Below, piece by piece: positions 6,887 to 14,530 of a stretch of 17,766 nt of DNA. The stretch lies in assembly GCA_964558825.1 (NCBI GenBank), contig CAZLGB010000056.1, positions 1-17,766 of the forward strand, read 5' to 3'. Under the pieces are notes generated by a model. That model made no database searches, was not told the origin of the DNA, and was given only the letters and a program-made list of their open reading frames with translations. The DNA comes from Phosphoribacter sp964558825 (lineage in GTDB: Bacteria > Actinomycetota > Actinomycetes > Actinomycetales > Dermatophilaceae). Every line of letters starts with the position of its first letter. The first letter of the stretch is position 1. A program made the translations under genes and the position numbers.

Positions 6887-8284
6887 TCAGCTGACCTTGG
6901 GAGCGCCCGGGCGGGCGTAGCGCATCCACGTGATGCCGAGGCACATGACGGCGAAGACGACACCGATCCAATAGAAGGCGGGGGCCGGCATCAACGTCAG
7001 CCCGACGCCGAAGAGGAAGGGCCCGAAGGCCGCGATCGCGCCGGTCCATCCGATGACCCCGCCGGCTTGGCGGCGCTCAAAGATCATCGGCATCTGCTTG
7101 AAGGTCGAGGCGTTGCCGATGCCGGCGAAGAGGAAGATCGCGAGCATCCCCCAGAGGAAACGGGTGAAACCGCCTTGCAGCGCAGTCGCATTGGACAGAT
7201 CAGGGGTCAGCGAGGGGATCGTGTAAAGGATCGAGGCGACCAGCCCGAGCCCGGAGACGAGGGTCCACCGGGCGCCGCCCGTCCGGTCAGTCAGCGGCGA
7301 GAAGAGCACCCGGGCGCCGGCACCGACGAGCGGGCCGAGGAAGATGTATTTGACCGGGTCGGGCACGGCATACCCACTGACGAGGACCTGCGCGGTGGCG
7401 CCGGTCCCTGAGACGATCGCGGAGTTGCCCGAGCCGTAGAGGTTGGTCGTCAGCAGGCCGAACTGCGCCGACAGCCCCGAGAAGGTGCCGAAGGTCATGA
7501 TGTAGAGCAGCGTCATCCACCAGGTGTCCTGGTTGCCGAAGATGTCGAACTGCTGGCGCAGGTTGGCCTTGATCGGCACCGACTTGAGCACCATCCAGGC
7601 GAGGATGGCGCCGCAGATCATCCACGGGATGTAGAAGAAGGCCGCATTCTGATACCAGACGGTCACGTCGGGCTTGCCCGGCACCTTCATCTGCTGCGAG
7701 CCGCCGAGGAAGCCGACCATCCCGAAGCCGATGAGCCACGGGGTGAGCAGTTGCACGAGCGAGACGCCGAAGTTGCCGATGCCTGCCTGCAGCCCGAGCG
7801 CCGTGCCCTGGCGCCGGCGCGGGAAGAAGTAGGACGTCGAGGGCATGAAGCCGGAGAAGGCGCCGCCGCCGATGCCGGCGAGGAAGGCGAGGGTGAGCAG
7901 CTCCCAATAGGGCGCGGTCGGGCTCTGCACCCGCACACCCCAACCGAGCACGGGGAAGACGAGCAGCCCGGTGGTCAAGGCGACCATCTTGCGGGTGCCC
8001 ATGATGGGCGGCAGCGTCATCCAGACGATGCGCAGCAGACCGCCGGACAGGCCGGGGATCGCCGCGAGCCAGTAGAGCTGGTCCTTGGTGAAGGTGTAGC
8101 CGAGGGCGTTGAGCTTGGGGACGATCGCGCTGGGCAGGAACCACGCGACGAAGGCCAGCGTGAGGGTGAAGGTGGTCACCCACAACGTCTTCCACGCGAG
8201 CTTGCTGTTCCAGCTGCTCTCGTTCTCGGGATCCCAGGCGGTCAGCCACTCGCCGCTGCGCGGGGTGGTGGTGAGGGTGGTCAT
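6887..8284 (-). CDS. narK: NarK-family nitrate/nitrite MFS transporter (second of tandem pair)
   Basis: Protein of 465 aa with about 12 predicted membrane helices, in the nitrate/nitrite porter group of the major facilitator superfamily. GLSGGLLRIVWM (Arg85) and GPLVGAGARVLFSPLTD (Arg325) match the two conserved substrate-binding arginines of NarK (Arg89 and Arg305 in E. coli). AGIGNFGVSLVQLLTPW at about 167-183 is a Gly/Asn-rich nitrate-signature-like helix. It carries a ~30-residue hydrophilic N-terminus and a longer loop at ~195-210 than its neighbour, so the two are clearly different paralogues. It should import nitrate or exchange it for nitrite; the mode cannot be decided from sequence. 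It lies 66 nt downstream of the other narK on the same strand and probably shares its transcript. The copper operator and copZ follow within 100 nt. Confidence 0.9.
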   Translation of the reverse strand: MTTLTTTPRSGEWLTAWDPENESSWNSKLAWKTLWVTTFTLTLAFVAWFLPSAIVPKLNALGYTFTKDQLYWLAAIPGLSGGLLRIVWMTLPPIMGTRKMVALTTGLLVFPVLGWGVRVQSPTAPYWELLTLAFLAGIGGGAFSGFMPSTSYFFPRRRQGTALGLQAGIGNFGVSLVQLLTPWLIGFGMVGFLGGSQQMKVPGKPDVTVWYQNAAFFYIPWMICGAILAWMVLKSVPIKANLRQQFDIFGNQDTWWMTLLYIMTFGTFSGLSAQFGLLTTNLYGSGNSAIVSGTGATAQVLVSGYAVPDPVKYIFLGPLVGAGARVLFSPLTDRTGGARWTLVSGLGLVASILYTIPSLTPDLSNATALQGGFTRFLWGMLAIFLFAGIGNASTFKQMPMIFERRQAGGVIGWTGAIAAFGPFLFGVGLTLMPAPAFYWIGVVFAVMCLGITWMRYARPGAPKVS

Positions 8285-8350
8285 GAGAGGTCGCTTTCTC
8301 GGGGTTTCTCGGTCGTATGCCGTGCGGGTCGCGTCGCGGTCGGCGACGAG

Positions 8351-9721
8351 TCAGGCGCGGGTGGAGACGTGATCGGTGTCGAAGTGGTCGGCCAGCTCGG
8401 GCGAGCTGCTGTGCAACAGGTGCACGACGGTCCAATGCATCCAGACCGCGCATGCGACGGTGAGCAGGAAGAGGCATCCGAAGGTGCTCGACGGGAAGCC
8501 CGTCCATTCCTTGGTGTAGGCGAACATCGGGGGGAGGAAGAAGCCACCCAGCCCGCCGAGCATCCCGACCAGCCCGCCGACCGAGCCGACGTTGTCCGGG
8601 AAGTACTCCGGGATGTGCTTGTAGACGGCCGCCTTGCCGATGCCCATGGCGCAGCCGAGCAGGAAGACGAGGATGGCGAAGGGGACCAGGCCGATGGCAT
8701 AACCGAGGTGGGTGCTCTCAGTGCCGTTGGGGTGGGCCACGACGATGTGTCCGTTGGGCATCATGAGGATGCCGGTCGTCAGCAGCATGACCCCGAAGGT
8801 CGCGTACATGACCTTGCGAGCGCCGACGCGGTCGGACACCCAACCGCCGACCGGGCGCAGCAGCGACGCGGGGAAGATGAAGGTCGCGGTCAGCAGCGCC
8901 GCCGGCCAGATGTCCACACCGAAGTTGTCGACGTAGTACTTGGGCAGCCAGCTCGACAGCGCGACGTAGGCGCCGAAGACGGCGACGTAGTAGAGGCTGA
9001 AGCGCCACACCCGCACCTGCCGCAGCGGAGCGAGCATCTCGCCGAGCGGCTTGCTTGCCCCGGGCATCCGGTCGTGACGGGGCACGACGACATAGGTGAG
9101 CACGGCCAGCGCGAGCAGCAGCACGGCATAGATGACCGGGACGAGCCGCCACCCACCCTGGATGCCGAAGGCGAAGGACATCCCTGCGGTGCCGAGGATG
9201 ATCGGGGGGCCGATGAACTTCGTCACCGAGGCGCCGACGTTGCCCGCGCCGAAGACCCCCAGGGCGAAGCCCTGACGCGCCCGGCCATACCAGGCCGCGT
9301 TCCACGCGATGCCGACCGAGAAGAGGTTGCCGGCGAAGCCGACGAAGAAGGCCAGCGCGAGCAGGGCGCCATAACTGCTCGCCCGCGAGACGAAGAAGGC
9401 CGGGATCGCCGTGGCCGCGAGCATGAAGACGGTGATCTTGCGCCCGCCGATGCGGTCGGTGAGCATGCCGGCAGGCAGTCGCCAGAGCGAGCCGTTGAGC
9501 ACGGCGACCGCGCTGACCCAGGAAAGCTCGACGTCGCTGAGCTTGAGCTCCTTCTGGATCGGGATGCCGAGGATCCCGAACATCATCCACACCGCGAACA
9601 TCACGGTGAAGGCCGCGGTCGACATGACCAGGACCCGAGTCGCCCCCCTGCCGACCCCGTGCTGCTGACCCTCGACTGTGGGGGCGGCGCCCTGCCGCTC
9701 GATGGCCTCTTGGCCTGACAT
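8351..9721 (-). CDS. narK: NarK-family nitrate/nitrite MFS transporter (first of tandem pair)
   Basis: Protein of 456 aa from the ATG chosen here, with about 12 membrane segments. LNGSLWRLPAGMLTDRIGGRK holds Arg81, and ASLLRPVGGWVSDRVGARK holds Arg289; these are the paired arginines that bind nitrate, each followed by an MFS motif-A loop (DRIGGRK, DRVGARK). GAGNVGASVTKFIGPP around 158-173 is the nitrate-signature helix. Longer starts exist at 9751 and 9772. I prefer 9721 because GGGAAGTGG lies just upstream and the added residues (MDLEDWEVV...) fall inside the repeated TAAA motif region. It is transcribed divergently from the regulator-narGHJI operon and should supply it with nitrate and remove nitrite. 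Confidence 0.9.
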   Translation of the reverse strand: MSGQEAIERQGAAPTVEGQQHGVGRGATRVLVMSTAAFTVMFAVWMMFGILGIPIQKELKLSDVELSWVSAVAVLNGSLWRLPAGMLTDRIGGRKITVFMLAATAIPAFFVSRASSYGALLALAFFVGFAGNLFSVGIAWNAAWYGRARQGFALGVFGAGNVGASVTKFIGPPIILGTAGMSFAFGIQGGWRLVPVIYAVLLLALAVLTYVVVPRHDRMPGASKPLGEMLAPLRQVRVWRFSLYYVAVFGAYVALSSWLPKYYVDNFGVDIWPAALLTATFIFPASLLRPVGGWVSDRVGARKVMYATFGVMLLTTGILMMPNGHIVVAHPNGTESTHLGYAIGLVPFAILVFLLGCAMGIGKAAVYKHIPEYFPDNVGSVGGLVGMLGGLGGFFLPPMFAYTKEWTGFPSSTFGCLFLLTVACAVWMHWTVVHLLHSSSPELADHFDTDHVSTRA

Positions 9722-9782
9722 GCTGACCACTTCCCAATCCTCTAAATCCATTGAATGGTTCCCGCTAACCACTCTCTTGGCG

Positions 9783-9810
9783 AGGATAGCCGCCGCCGCG
9801 CTCCGGTAAA
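9783..9810 (-). promoter_or_regulatory. Possible narK promoter
   Basis: On the minus strand TTTACC (9810-9805) and TATCCT (9788-9783) are separated by 16 bp, each four of six to consensus. This would give a leader of about 55-60 nt before the narK ATG at 9721. The -35 lies inside one of the repeated TAAA motifs, which would suit regulation at this promoter. The match is weak. Confidence 0.3.
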
Positions 9811-9906
9811 TCTGAGTCCGTTCCGCTAAATTGCATCGCTCTCATCACACTGCGGCAAGGGTATTCGCCATCACCCCGCGCACTCCACGGACCTCCCCGG
9901 TGTGCT

Positions 9907-9936
9907 TTGATAGATCCAAGTCAAATCCTCTAAACT
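9907..9936 (+). promoter_or_regulatory. Possible promoter of the regulator-nar operon
   Basis: TTGATA (9907-9912, five of six to consensus) and TAAACT (9931-9936, four of six) are separated by 18 bp. Transcription would begin near 9943, leaving a leader of about 27 nt with GGGAG just before the GTG start. The -10 coincides with the fourth TAAA-motif copy, compatible with control by a bound repressor or with that copy simply being the -10. Confidence 0.4.
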
Positions 9937-9969
9937 GCTTCCATAATCTCCAGGCCGCAGGGAGTCCCC

Positions 9970-10719
9970 GTGAGTACCGACCCGAGCACACCCCTGGCCT
10001 CGGCCGTGCGGCGCCGGATCCTTGGCCACCTCGAGCAGGTCGCCGAGTCGGCGCCGCCCGGCACGACGATCGGCCGCAGCGCCAGCGAGCTCGCGGCATA
10101 CCTCCAGCTGCATGTCACGACCGTGCGCTTCCACCTCGACCAGCTCGTCGCCGGAGGTTTCCTCGTCGCGAGCTTCGAGCGGGCGAGCAAGGTCGGGCGA
10201 CCGCGCAAGCTGTATGCCGTGCCCCGCGACGCCGTCGGACGGCCCGACGTCCAGCGGCACTACGAGGTGCTCGCGGGCCTCATGGCGCACTCCTGGCCGA
10301 CCGACGGCGGGCCCACGATCACCCCCCAGGAGGCTGGGCGCCGCTGGGCGGCCGGGCGGGCCGATCCGGCTCTCGCCCAGCACGAGGCCGCCGCGACCCC
10401 CGGTCGGTGGCTCGCCAAGGTCGGGACGATGGTCGACCAACTCGAGCACTGGGGCTACACCCCCGAGCTGTCGACCTCCGACAGCGGGCGCTCGGTGACG
10501 ATCACCCTGCACAACTGCCCTTTCCTCGCCCTGGCCAAGGTGCGCCCCGATGTCGTCTGCGGCATCCACGAGGGCCTCATCACGGGCGCCATGGCCCACG
10601 TCGGCGAGACCGACGTCAGCATCGAGGTGCGGCCCTTCGTCGGCCCCACGCGATGCCTGGTCAAGGTGACCACCCCGACCCACTTCACCCCCTCGCTCTC
10701 CGAAGGAGCACTCGCATGA
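9970..10719 (+). CDS. Winged-helix transcriptional regulator, COG2345/SufR-like, possible Fe-S sensor
   Basis: Protein of 249 aa. The helix-turn-helix lies at about 34-66 (ASELAAYLQLHVTTVRFHLD), followed by the wing SKVGRPRKLYAV (74-84); the GRPRKLY element is characteristic of the ArsR-like COG2345 group that includes SufR. The C-terminal part has HNCPFLALAK (Cys183), VVCGIHEGL (Cys197) and PTRCLV (Cys229). In SufR-type relatives Cys residues in this part bind a [4Fe-4S] cluster, so it may sense redox state, oxygen, NO or iron; only three Cys are present here, so a His or another residue would have to complete the site. It starts at GTG with GGGAG five nt upstream. Its stop overlaps the narG start (ATGA), so it is made in step with the reductase. 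Control of the nar operon and narK is inferred from position. Confidence 0.85.
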   Translation: MSTDPSTPLASAVRRRILGHLEQVAESAPPGTTIGRSASELAAYLQLHVTTVRFHLDQLVAGGFLVASFERASKVGRPRKLYAVPRDAVGRPDVQRHYEVLAGLMAHSWPTDGGPTITPQEAGRRWAAGRADPALAQHEAAATPGRWLAKVGTMVDQLEHWGYTPELSTSDSGRSVTITLHNCPFLALAKVRPDVVCGIHEGLITGAMAHVGETDVSIEVRPFVGPTRCLVKVTTPTHFTPSLSEGALA

Positions 10720-13700
10720 CCGCCCAGCTCGACGGCCCGCTGGCCGACGCCCTTGTCGGAGCGCGCCGCTTCTTCACCAAGGCCGAGGTGTCCGACGACG
10801 GACGCACGCTGCACCGCGTCGGCGGCCGCGAAGGCGACAGCTTCTATCGCGACCGCTGGGCGCACGACAAGGTCGTGCGCTCGACCCACGGCGTCAACTG
10901 CACGGGCTCCTGCTCGTGGAAGGTCTACGTCAAGGACGGCATCATCACCTGGGAGGCCCAGCAGACCGACTATCCGTCGGCGGGCGCCGACCGGCCGGAA
11001 TACGAGCCCCGAGGCTGCCCGCGCGGCGCGGCCTTCTCCTGGTACACCTACTCCCCCACCAGAGTTCGCTATCCCTACGTGCGCGGCGTGCTGCTCGAGC
11101 AGTTCCGCGCGGCCAAGGCGGCCGTCGGTGACCCGGTCGTCGCCTGGGCGCTGATCCAGCAGGACCCGGCGGCGCGGGCGGCATACACGAGCGCGCGCGG
11201 CAAGGGCGGGCTGGTGCGCGCGAGCTGGGACGAGGTCGTCGAGCTCGTGGCGGCTGCTCACGTCTACACGATCAAGCGCTGGGGCCCCGACCGGATCGCC
11301 GGCTTCTCGCCGATCCCGGCGATGTCGCCGGTCTCCTATGCCTCGGGCGCGCGCTTCCTCGAGCTCATCGGTGCGCCGATGCTCTCCTTCTACGACTGGT
11401 ATGCCGACCTGCCCAATGCATCGCCGCAGATGTTCGGCGACCAAACCGACGTCCCCGAGTCGGGCGACTGGTGGGACGCCGGCTATCTCATCATGTGGGG
11501 CTCCAACGTCCCGATGACGCGCACCCCCGACGCCCACTGGATGACCGAGGCGCGCTATCGCGGGCAGAAGGTCGTCGCGGTCGCCCCCGACTATGCCGAG
11601 AACGTCAAGTTCGCCGACGAGTGGGTCGCCTGCCGGCCGGGGGTCGACGGCGCCCTCGCCATGGGCATGGGGCACGTCATCCTCAAGGAATACTTCGCCG
11701 ACCGCCAGGTCGACTTCTTCACCGACTACAACCGGCGCTTCACCGACCTGCCCTTCCTCGTCTCGCTCGAGGACGACGGCCAAGGGGTATGCCGGGCAAC
11801 GAAGTTCGTCGTCGCGGGTGACCTCGACATCCCGGAGCAGACGTCCGAGAACGCCATGTGGAAGCCGCTGGTCCTCGACGGGCGGACCGGCGCGGTTGCC
11901 GTGCCCAACGGCTCGTTGGGCTTCCGCTATGGCGAGGAGGGCTGGGGCAAGTGGAATCTCGATCTCGGCGAGATCGAGCCCACCTTGAGCCTCTACGGCA
12001 CGCACGAGCAGACGGCGCTGGTGCGCTTCCCGCGCTTCGACGCCGCCGACGGCCAGGTCGCCTACGAGACCCGTGGGGTGCCGGTGCGGCGCATCGGCGA
12101 CCGGCTGGTTACCACGGTGCTCGACCTGCTGCTGGCCCACTACGGCGTCGCGCGCGAGGGCCTGCCGGGCGCCTGGCCGCTCGACTATGCCGATGCGTCC
12201 GTGCCGGCCACGCCGGCCTGGGCCGCCGAGATCACCGGCGTGCCGGCCGAGCAGATCACCCGCTTGGCCCGCGAGTGGGCCCAGAACGCCATTGACACCG
12301 AGGGCCGCGGCATGATCCTCATGGGGGCGGGCACCAACCACTGGTTCCACTCCGACCAGATTTATCGGGCCATGCTCCTGCTCACGACGATCACGGGCTG
12401 CCAGGGTCGCAATGGCGGTGGGTGGGCGCACTACGTCGGGCAGGAGAAGATCCGCCCGATCATGGGCTTCCAGCACTTGGCCTTCGCGCTGGACTGGCAC
12501 CGGCCGCCGCGGCACATGAACCAGACGGCCTATTGGTATGTCAACACGAGCCAATACCGCTATGACACCTTCACCGCCGACGACCTCGACGCGGGCACGG
12601 GCGTCTTCGCCGGCAAGGGGGTCATGGACCTGCTCGCCCAGTCGGTGCGTCTCGGGTGGACCCCGAGCTATCCGACCTTCAACCGCAGCAGCCTGACCCT
12701 CGCCGACGAGGCCGAGGCCGCGGGACTGGAGCCCGCGGCATACGTCGTCGAGCAATTGCGCTCGGGGGAGCTGAAATTCGCGGTCGAAGACCCGGAGGCG
12801 GAGGAGAACCACCCCCGGGTGCTGAGCCTGTGGCGATCCAACCTGCTGGGGTCGAGCGCCAAGGGCAACGAATACTTCCTCAAGCATCTGCTCGGCACCG
12901 ACCACGCGGTCACCGCTGACGAAGCGCCGCCCGAGAAGCGCCCCGGCGGCATCGTCTGGCCGGAGCGCGCGGCCGAGGCCAAGCTCGACCTGCTGACGAC
13001 CATCGACTTCCGGATGACCAGCTCGACGCTCTTCTCCGACGTCGTGCTGCCGGCCGCCACCTGGTATGAGAAGCACGACCTGTCGACGACCGACATGCAC
13101 CCCTTCGTCCACTCCTTCAGCCCGGCCATCTCCCCGCCGTGGGAGGCGCGCACCGACTGGGGCATCTGGAAGGCCATCGCCAAGAAGTTCTCGGCGCTGG
13201 CCGTCGACCACCTCGGCACCCGACGCGACGTCGTCGCCAAGCCGCTCTGGCATGACACCCCGGAGGCGCTGGCCACCGTGCACGGCAGCGTCAAGGACTG
13301 GCGCACCGGTGAGGTCGAGCCGGTGCCGGGCAAGACGCTGCCGGTGCTCGTCGTCGCCGAGCGCGACTATCCGGCGACCTTCCAGAAGATGACGAGCATC
13401 GGGCCGCTCATGGAGAAGGTCGGCATGCTGACCAAGGGGGTGCCCTATGACGTCAAGCGCGAGATCAAGATCCTCCGCAAGCGCAACGGGGTTGCCAAGA
13501 GCGGGGTCGGGGCCGGTCAGCCGCGGCTCAAGAGCGATGTCCATATGGCCGACGCGATCCTGCATCTGTCGGCGACGGCCAACGGCCACCTGTCCACCCT
13601 GGGCTTCAAGAACGTCGAAAAGCGCACCGGCACAACGCTGCACGATCTGGCCGCCGAGCACGAGGGCAAGCAGATCACCTTTGCCGACACCCAGGTCGCA

Positions 13701-14414
13701 CCGGTCCCGGTCATCACCTCGCCCGAGTGGTCGGGGTCGGAGTCGGGGGGCCGGCGCTACAGCCCCTTCACGATCAACATCGAGCGGCTCAAGCCCTTCC
13801 ACACGTTGACCGGCCGACAGCAGTTCTATCTCGACCACGACTGGGTCATCGGGATGGGCGAGTCGCTGCCGGTGCACCGTCCACCGCTCAACATGACGAC
13901 GCTCTTCGGCGAGCCGGCGGTGGGCGCGACGGCCGAGGCACAGAGCGGCCAGCACAGCGTTTCGGTCCGCTATCTCACGCCCCACAACAAGTGGTCGATC
14001 CACAGCGAATACCAGGACAACCTCTACATGCTGTCGCTGTCGCGCGGTGGGCAGACCATCTGGATGTCCGACAAGGACGCCGACAAGGTCGGCATCCGCG
14101 ACAACGACTGGGTCGAGGCGGTCAATCGCAACGGGGTGGTGGCGGCGCGGGCGATCGTCTCGCACCGGATGCCCGAGGGCACGGTCTACATGCACCACGC
14201 CCAGGACCGACTCGTCGACGTGCCGCTTACCGAGACCAACAAACGCCGCGGCGGCATACACAACTCGCTGACGCGAATCATGATCAAGCCGACCCACATC
14301 ATCGGCGGCTATGCGCAGCTGGCCTACTTCTTCAACTACATCGGCCCCACGGGAAACAACCGCGACGAGGTCACGATGATCCGCCGTCGCGCCAACCAGG
14401 AGGTGACCTACTGA
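10716..14414 (+). CDS. narG: Respiratory nitrate reductase alpha subunit NarG
   Basis: Protein of 1232 aa, normal length for NarG. It reduces nitrate to nitrite at a molybdenum bis-MGD site, using electrons passed from quinol through NarI and NarH, on the inner face of the membrane. The N-terminal FS0 cluster site is THGVNCTGSCSW with His58, Cys62 and Cys66, and Cys101 in PRGCPRG; the His ligand is typical of NarG. The active-site region FYDWYADLPNASPQMFGDQ (225-243) contains the Asp that coordinates Mo in characterised NarG. The frame is open far upstream (to 9831), but the ATG at 10716 is preceded by AAGGAG at about 8-nt spacing, overlaps the regulator stop and yields the family N-terminus. 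The end overlaps a 38-aa ORF by one base (TGATG). Confidence 0.98.
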   Translation: MTAQLDGPLADALVGARRFFTKAEVSDDGRTLHRVGGREGDSFYRDRWAHDKVVRSTHGVNCTGSCSWKVYVKDGIITWEAQQTDYPSAGADRPEYEPRGCPRGAAFSWYTYSPTRVRYPYVRGVLLEQFRAAKAAVGDPVVAWALIQQDPAARAAYTSARGKGGLVRASWDEVVELVAAAHVYTIKRWGPDRIAGFSPIPAMSPVSYASGARFLELIGAPMLSFYDWYADLPNASPQMFGDQTDVPESGDWWDAGYLIMWGSNVPMTRTPDAHWMTEARYRGQKVVAVAPDYAENVKFADEWVACRPGVDGALAMGMGHVILKEYFADRQVDFFTDYNRRFTDLPFLVSLEDDGQGVCRATKFVVAGDLDIPEQTSENAMWKPLVLDGRTGAVAVPNGSLGFRYGEEGWGKWNLDLGEIEPTLSLYGTHEQTALVRFPRFDAADGQVAYETRGVPVRRIGDRLVTTVLDLLLAHYGVAREGLPGAWPLDYADASVPATPAWAAEITGVPAEQITRLAREWAQNAIDTEGRGMILMGAGTNHWFHSDQIYRAMLLLTTITGCQGRNGGGWAHYVGQEKIRPIMGFQHLAFALDWHRPPRHMNQTAYWYVNTSQYRYDTFTADDLDAGTGVFAGKGVMDLLAQSVRLGWTPSYPTFNRSSLTLADEAEAAGLEPAAYVVEQLRSGELKFAVEDPEAEENHPRVLSLWRSNLLGSSAKGNEYFLKHLLGTDHAVTADEAPPEKRPGGIVWPERAAEAKLDLLTTIDFRMTSSTLFSDVVLPAATWYEKHDLSTTDMHPFVHSFSPAISPPWEARTDWGIWKAIAKKFSALAVDHLGTRRDVVAKPLWHDTPEALATVHGSVKDWRTGEVEPVPGKTLPVLVVAERDYPATFQKMTSIGPLMEKVGMLTKGVPYDVKREIKILRKRNGVAKSGVGAGQPRLKSDVHMADAILHLSATANGHLSTLGFKNVEKRTGTTLHDLAAEHEGKQITFADTQVAPVPVITSPEWSGSESGGRRYSPFTINIERLKPFHTLTGRQQFYLDHDWVIGMGESLPVHRPPLNMTTLFGEPAVGATAEAQSGQHSVSVRYLTPHNKWSIHSEYQDNLYMLSLSRGGQTIWMSDKDADKVGIRDNDWVEAVNRNGVVAARAIVSHRMPEGTVYMHHAQDRLVDVPLTETNKRRGGIHNSLTRIMIKPTHIIGGYAQLAYFFNYIGPTGNNRDEVTMIRRRANQEVTY
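14398..14406 (+). promoter_or_regulatory. Perfect ribosome binding site for the 38-aa ORF
   Basis: AGGAGGTGA lies inside the last codons of narG, seven nt before the ATG at 14414. It pairs without mismatch to the 16S rRNA 3' tail UCACCUCCU and is the strongest ribosome site in the window. It is too far (over 120 nt) to serve narH, which has its own AAGGAGG at 14514-14520. This supports translation of the small ORF. Confidence 0.7.
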
Positions 14415-14530
14415 TGTCACCCCACGAAGTTCTCCGCTCGTTCCGCCCACGCAAAGCGTGGGACCCAACTCCGATACTTCGCGGGGACCCCGACTCGGCA
14501 CGTCACCTCATCCAAGGAGGCATCCTCTGA
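14414..14530 (+). CDS. Conserved-looking 38-aa ORF between narG and narH, function unknown
   Basis: ATG at 14414 overlaps the narG stop (TGATG) and TGA at 14528-14530 overlaps the narH ATG (TGATG again), so the ORF exactly fills the 115-nt narG-narH gap. A perfect AGGAGGTGA precedes it. The product begins MSPHEVLRSFRPRKAWDPTP and continues LRGDPDSARHLIQGGIL. It is basic and soluble, has no Cys and no membrane segment, and I recognise no family. It could be a small accessory protein of the reductase, or a leader whose translation couples narG to narH. Codons are ordinary for this genome in the second half, with slightly more AT-ending codons early (GAA GTT, GCA AAA-type positions). Both overlaps plus the ribosome site make translation likely; a role is unknown. 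Confidence 0.65.
   Translation: MSPHEVLRSFRPRKAWDPTPILRGDPDSARHLIQGGIL

Larger units (their letters stand above)
9738..9936. promoter_or_regulatory. Four copies of TCC(T/G)(C/G)TAAA(T/C)(C/T): candidate operator array
   Basis: The divergent region between narK and the regulator gene is AT-richer than its surroundings. It holds four same-orientation 11-mers: TCCTCTAAATC (9738-9748), TCCGGTAAATC (9802-9812), TCCGCTAAATT (9822-9832) and TCCTCTAAACT (9926-9936). A weaker relative, CCGCTAAC, is at 9762-9769. Copies two and three are 20 bp apart, about two helical turns. Copy two overlaps the possible narK -35 and copy four the possible regulator -10. Nearby, TTTGA-N10-TCAAA at 9906-9925 forms a separate dyad that is not a canonical FNR site. 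The obvious candidate binder is the adjacent regulator; this is inference. Confidence 0.5.

Noticed and set aside
7751..9718. A 655-codon open frame antisense to the narK genes
   Set aside because: It is a charged low-complexity shadow (Glu/Gly/His/Arg-rich) opposite two well-supported membrane transporters.
9906..9925. FNR/CRP-type site (TTTGA...TCAAA)
   Set aside because: The spacing is 10 bp instead of the 4-6 bp of FNR/CRP sites, so it is kept only as a dyad of unknown meaning.
9831..10715. N-terminal extension of the narG frame through the regulator gene
   Set aside because: The residues are Arg/Pro-rich out-of-frame translation of the regulator. The ATG at 10716 has its own ribosome site and gives the family N-terminus.
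10455..14501. A 1348-codon open frame antisense to narG
   Set aside because: It mirrors narG codon structure, is Arg/Gly/Asp-rich without domains, and is a usual by-product of high GC. NarG on the other strand is certain.
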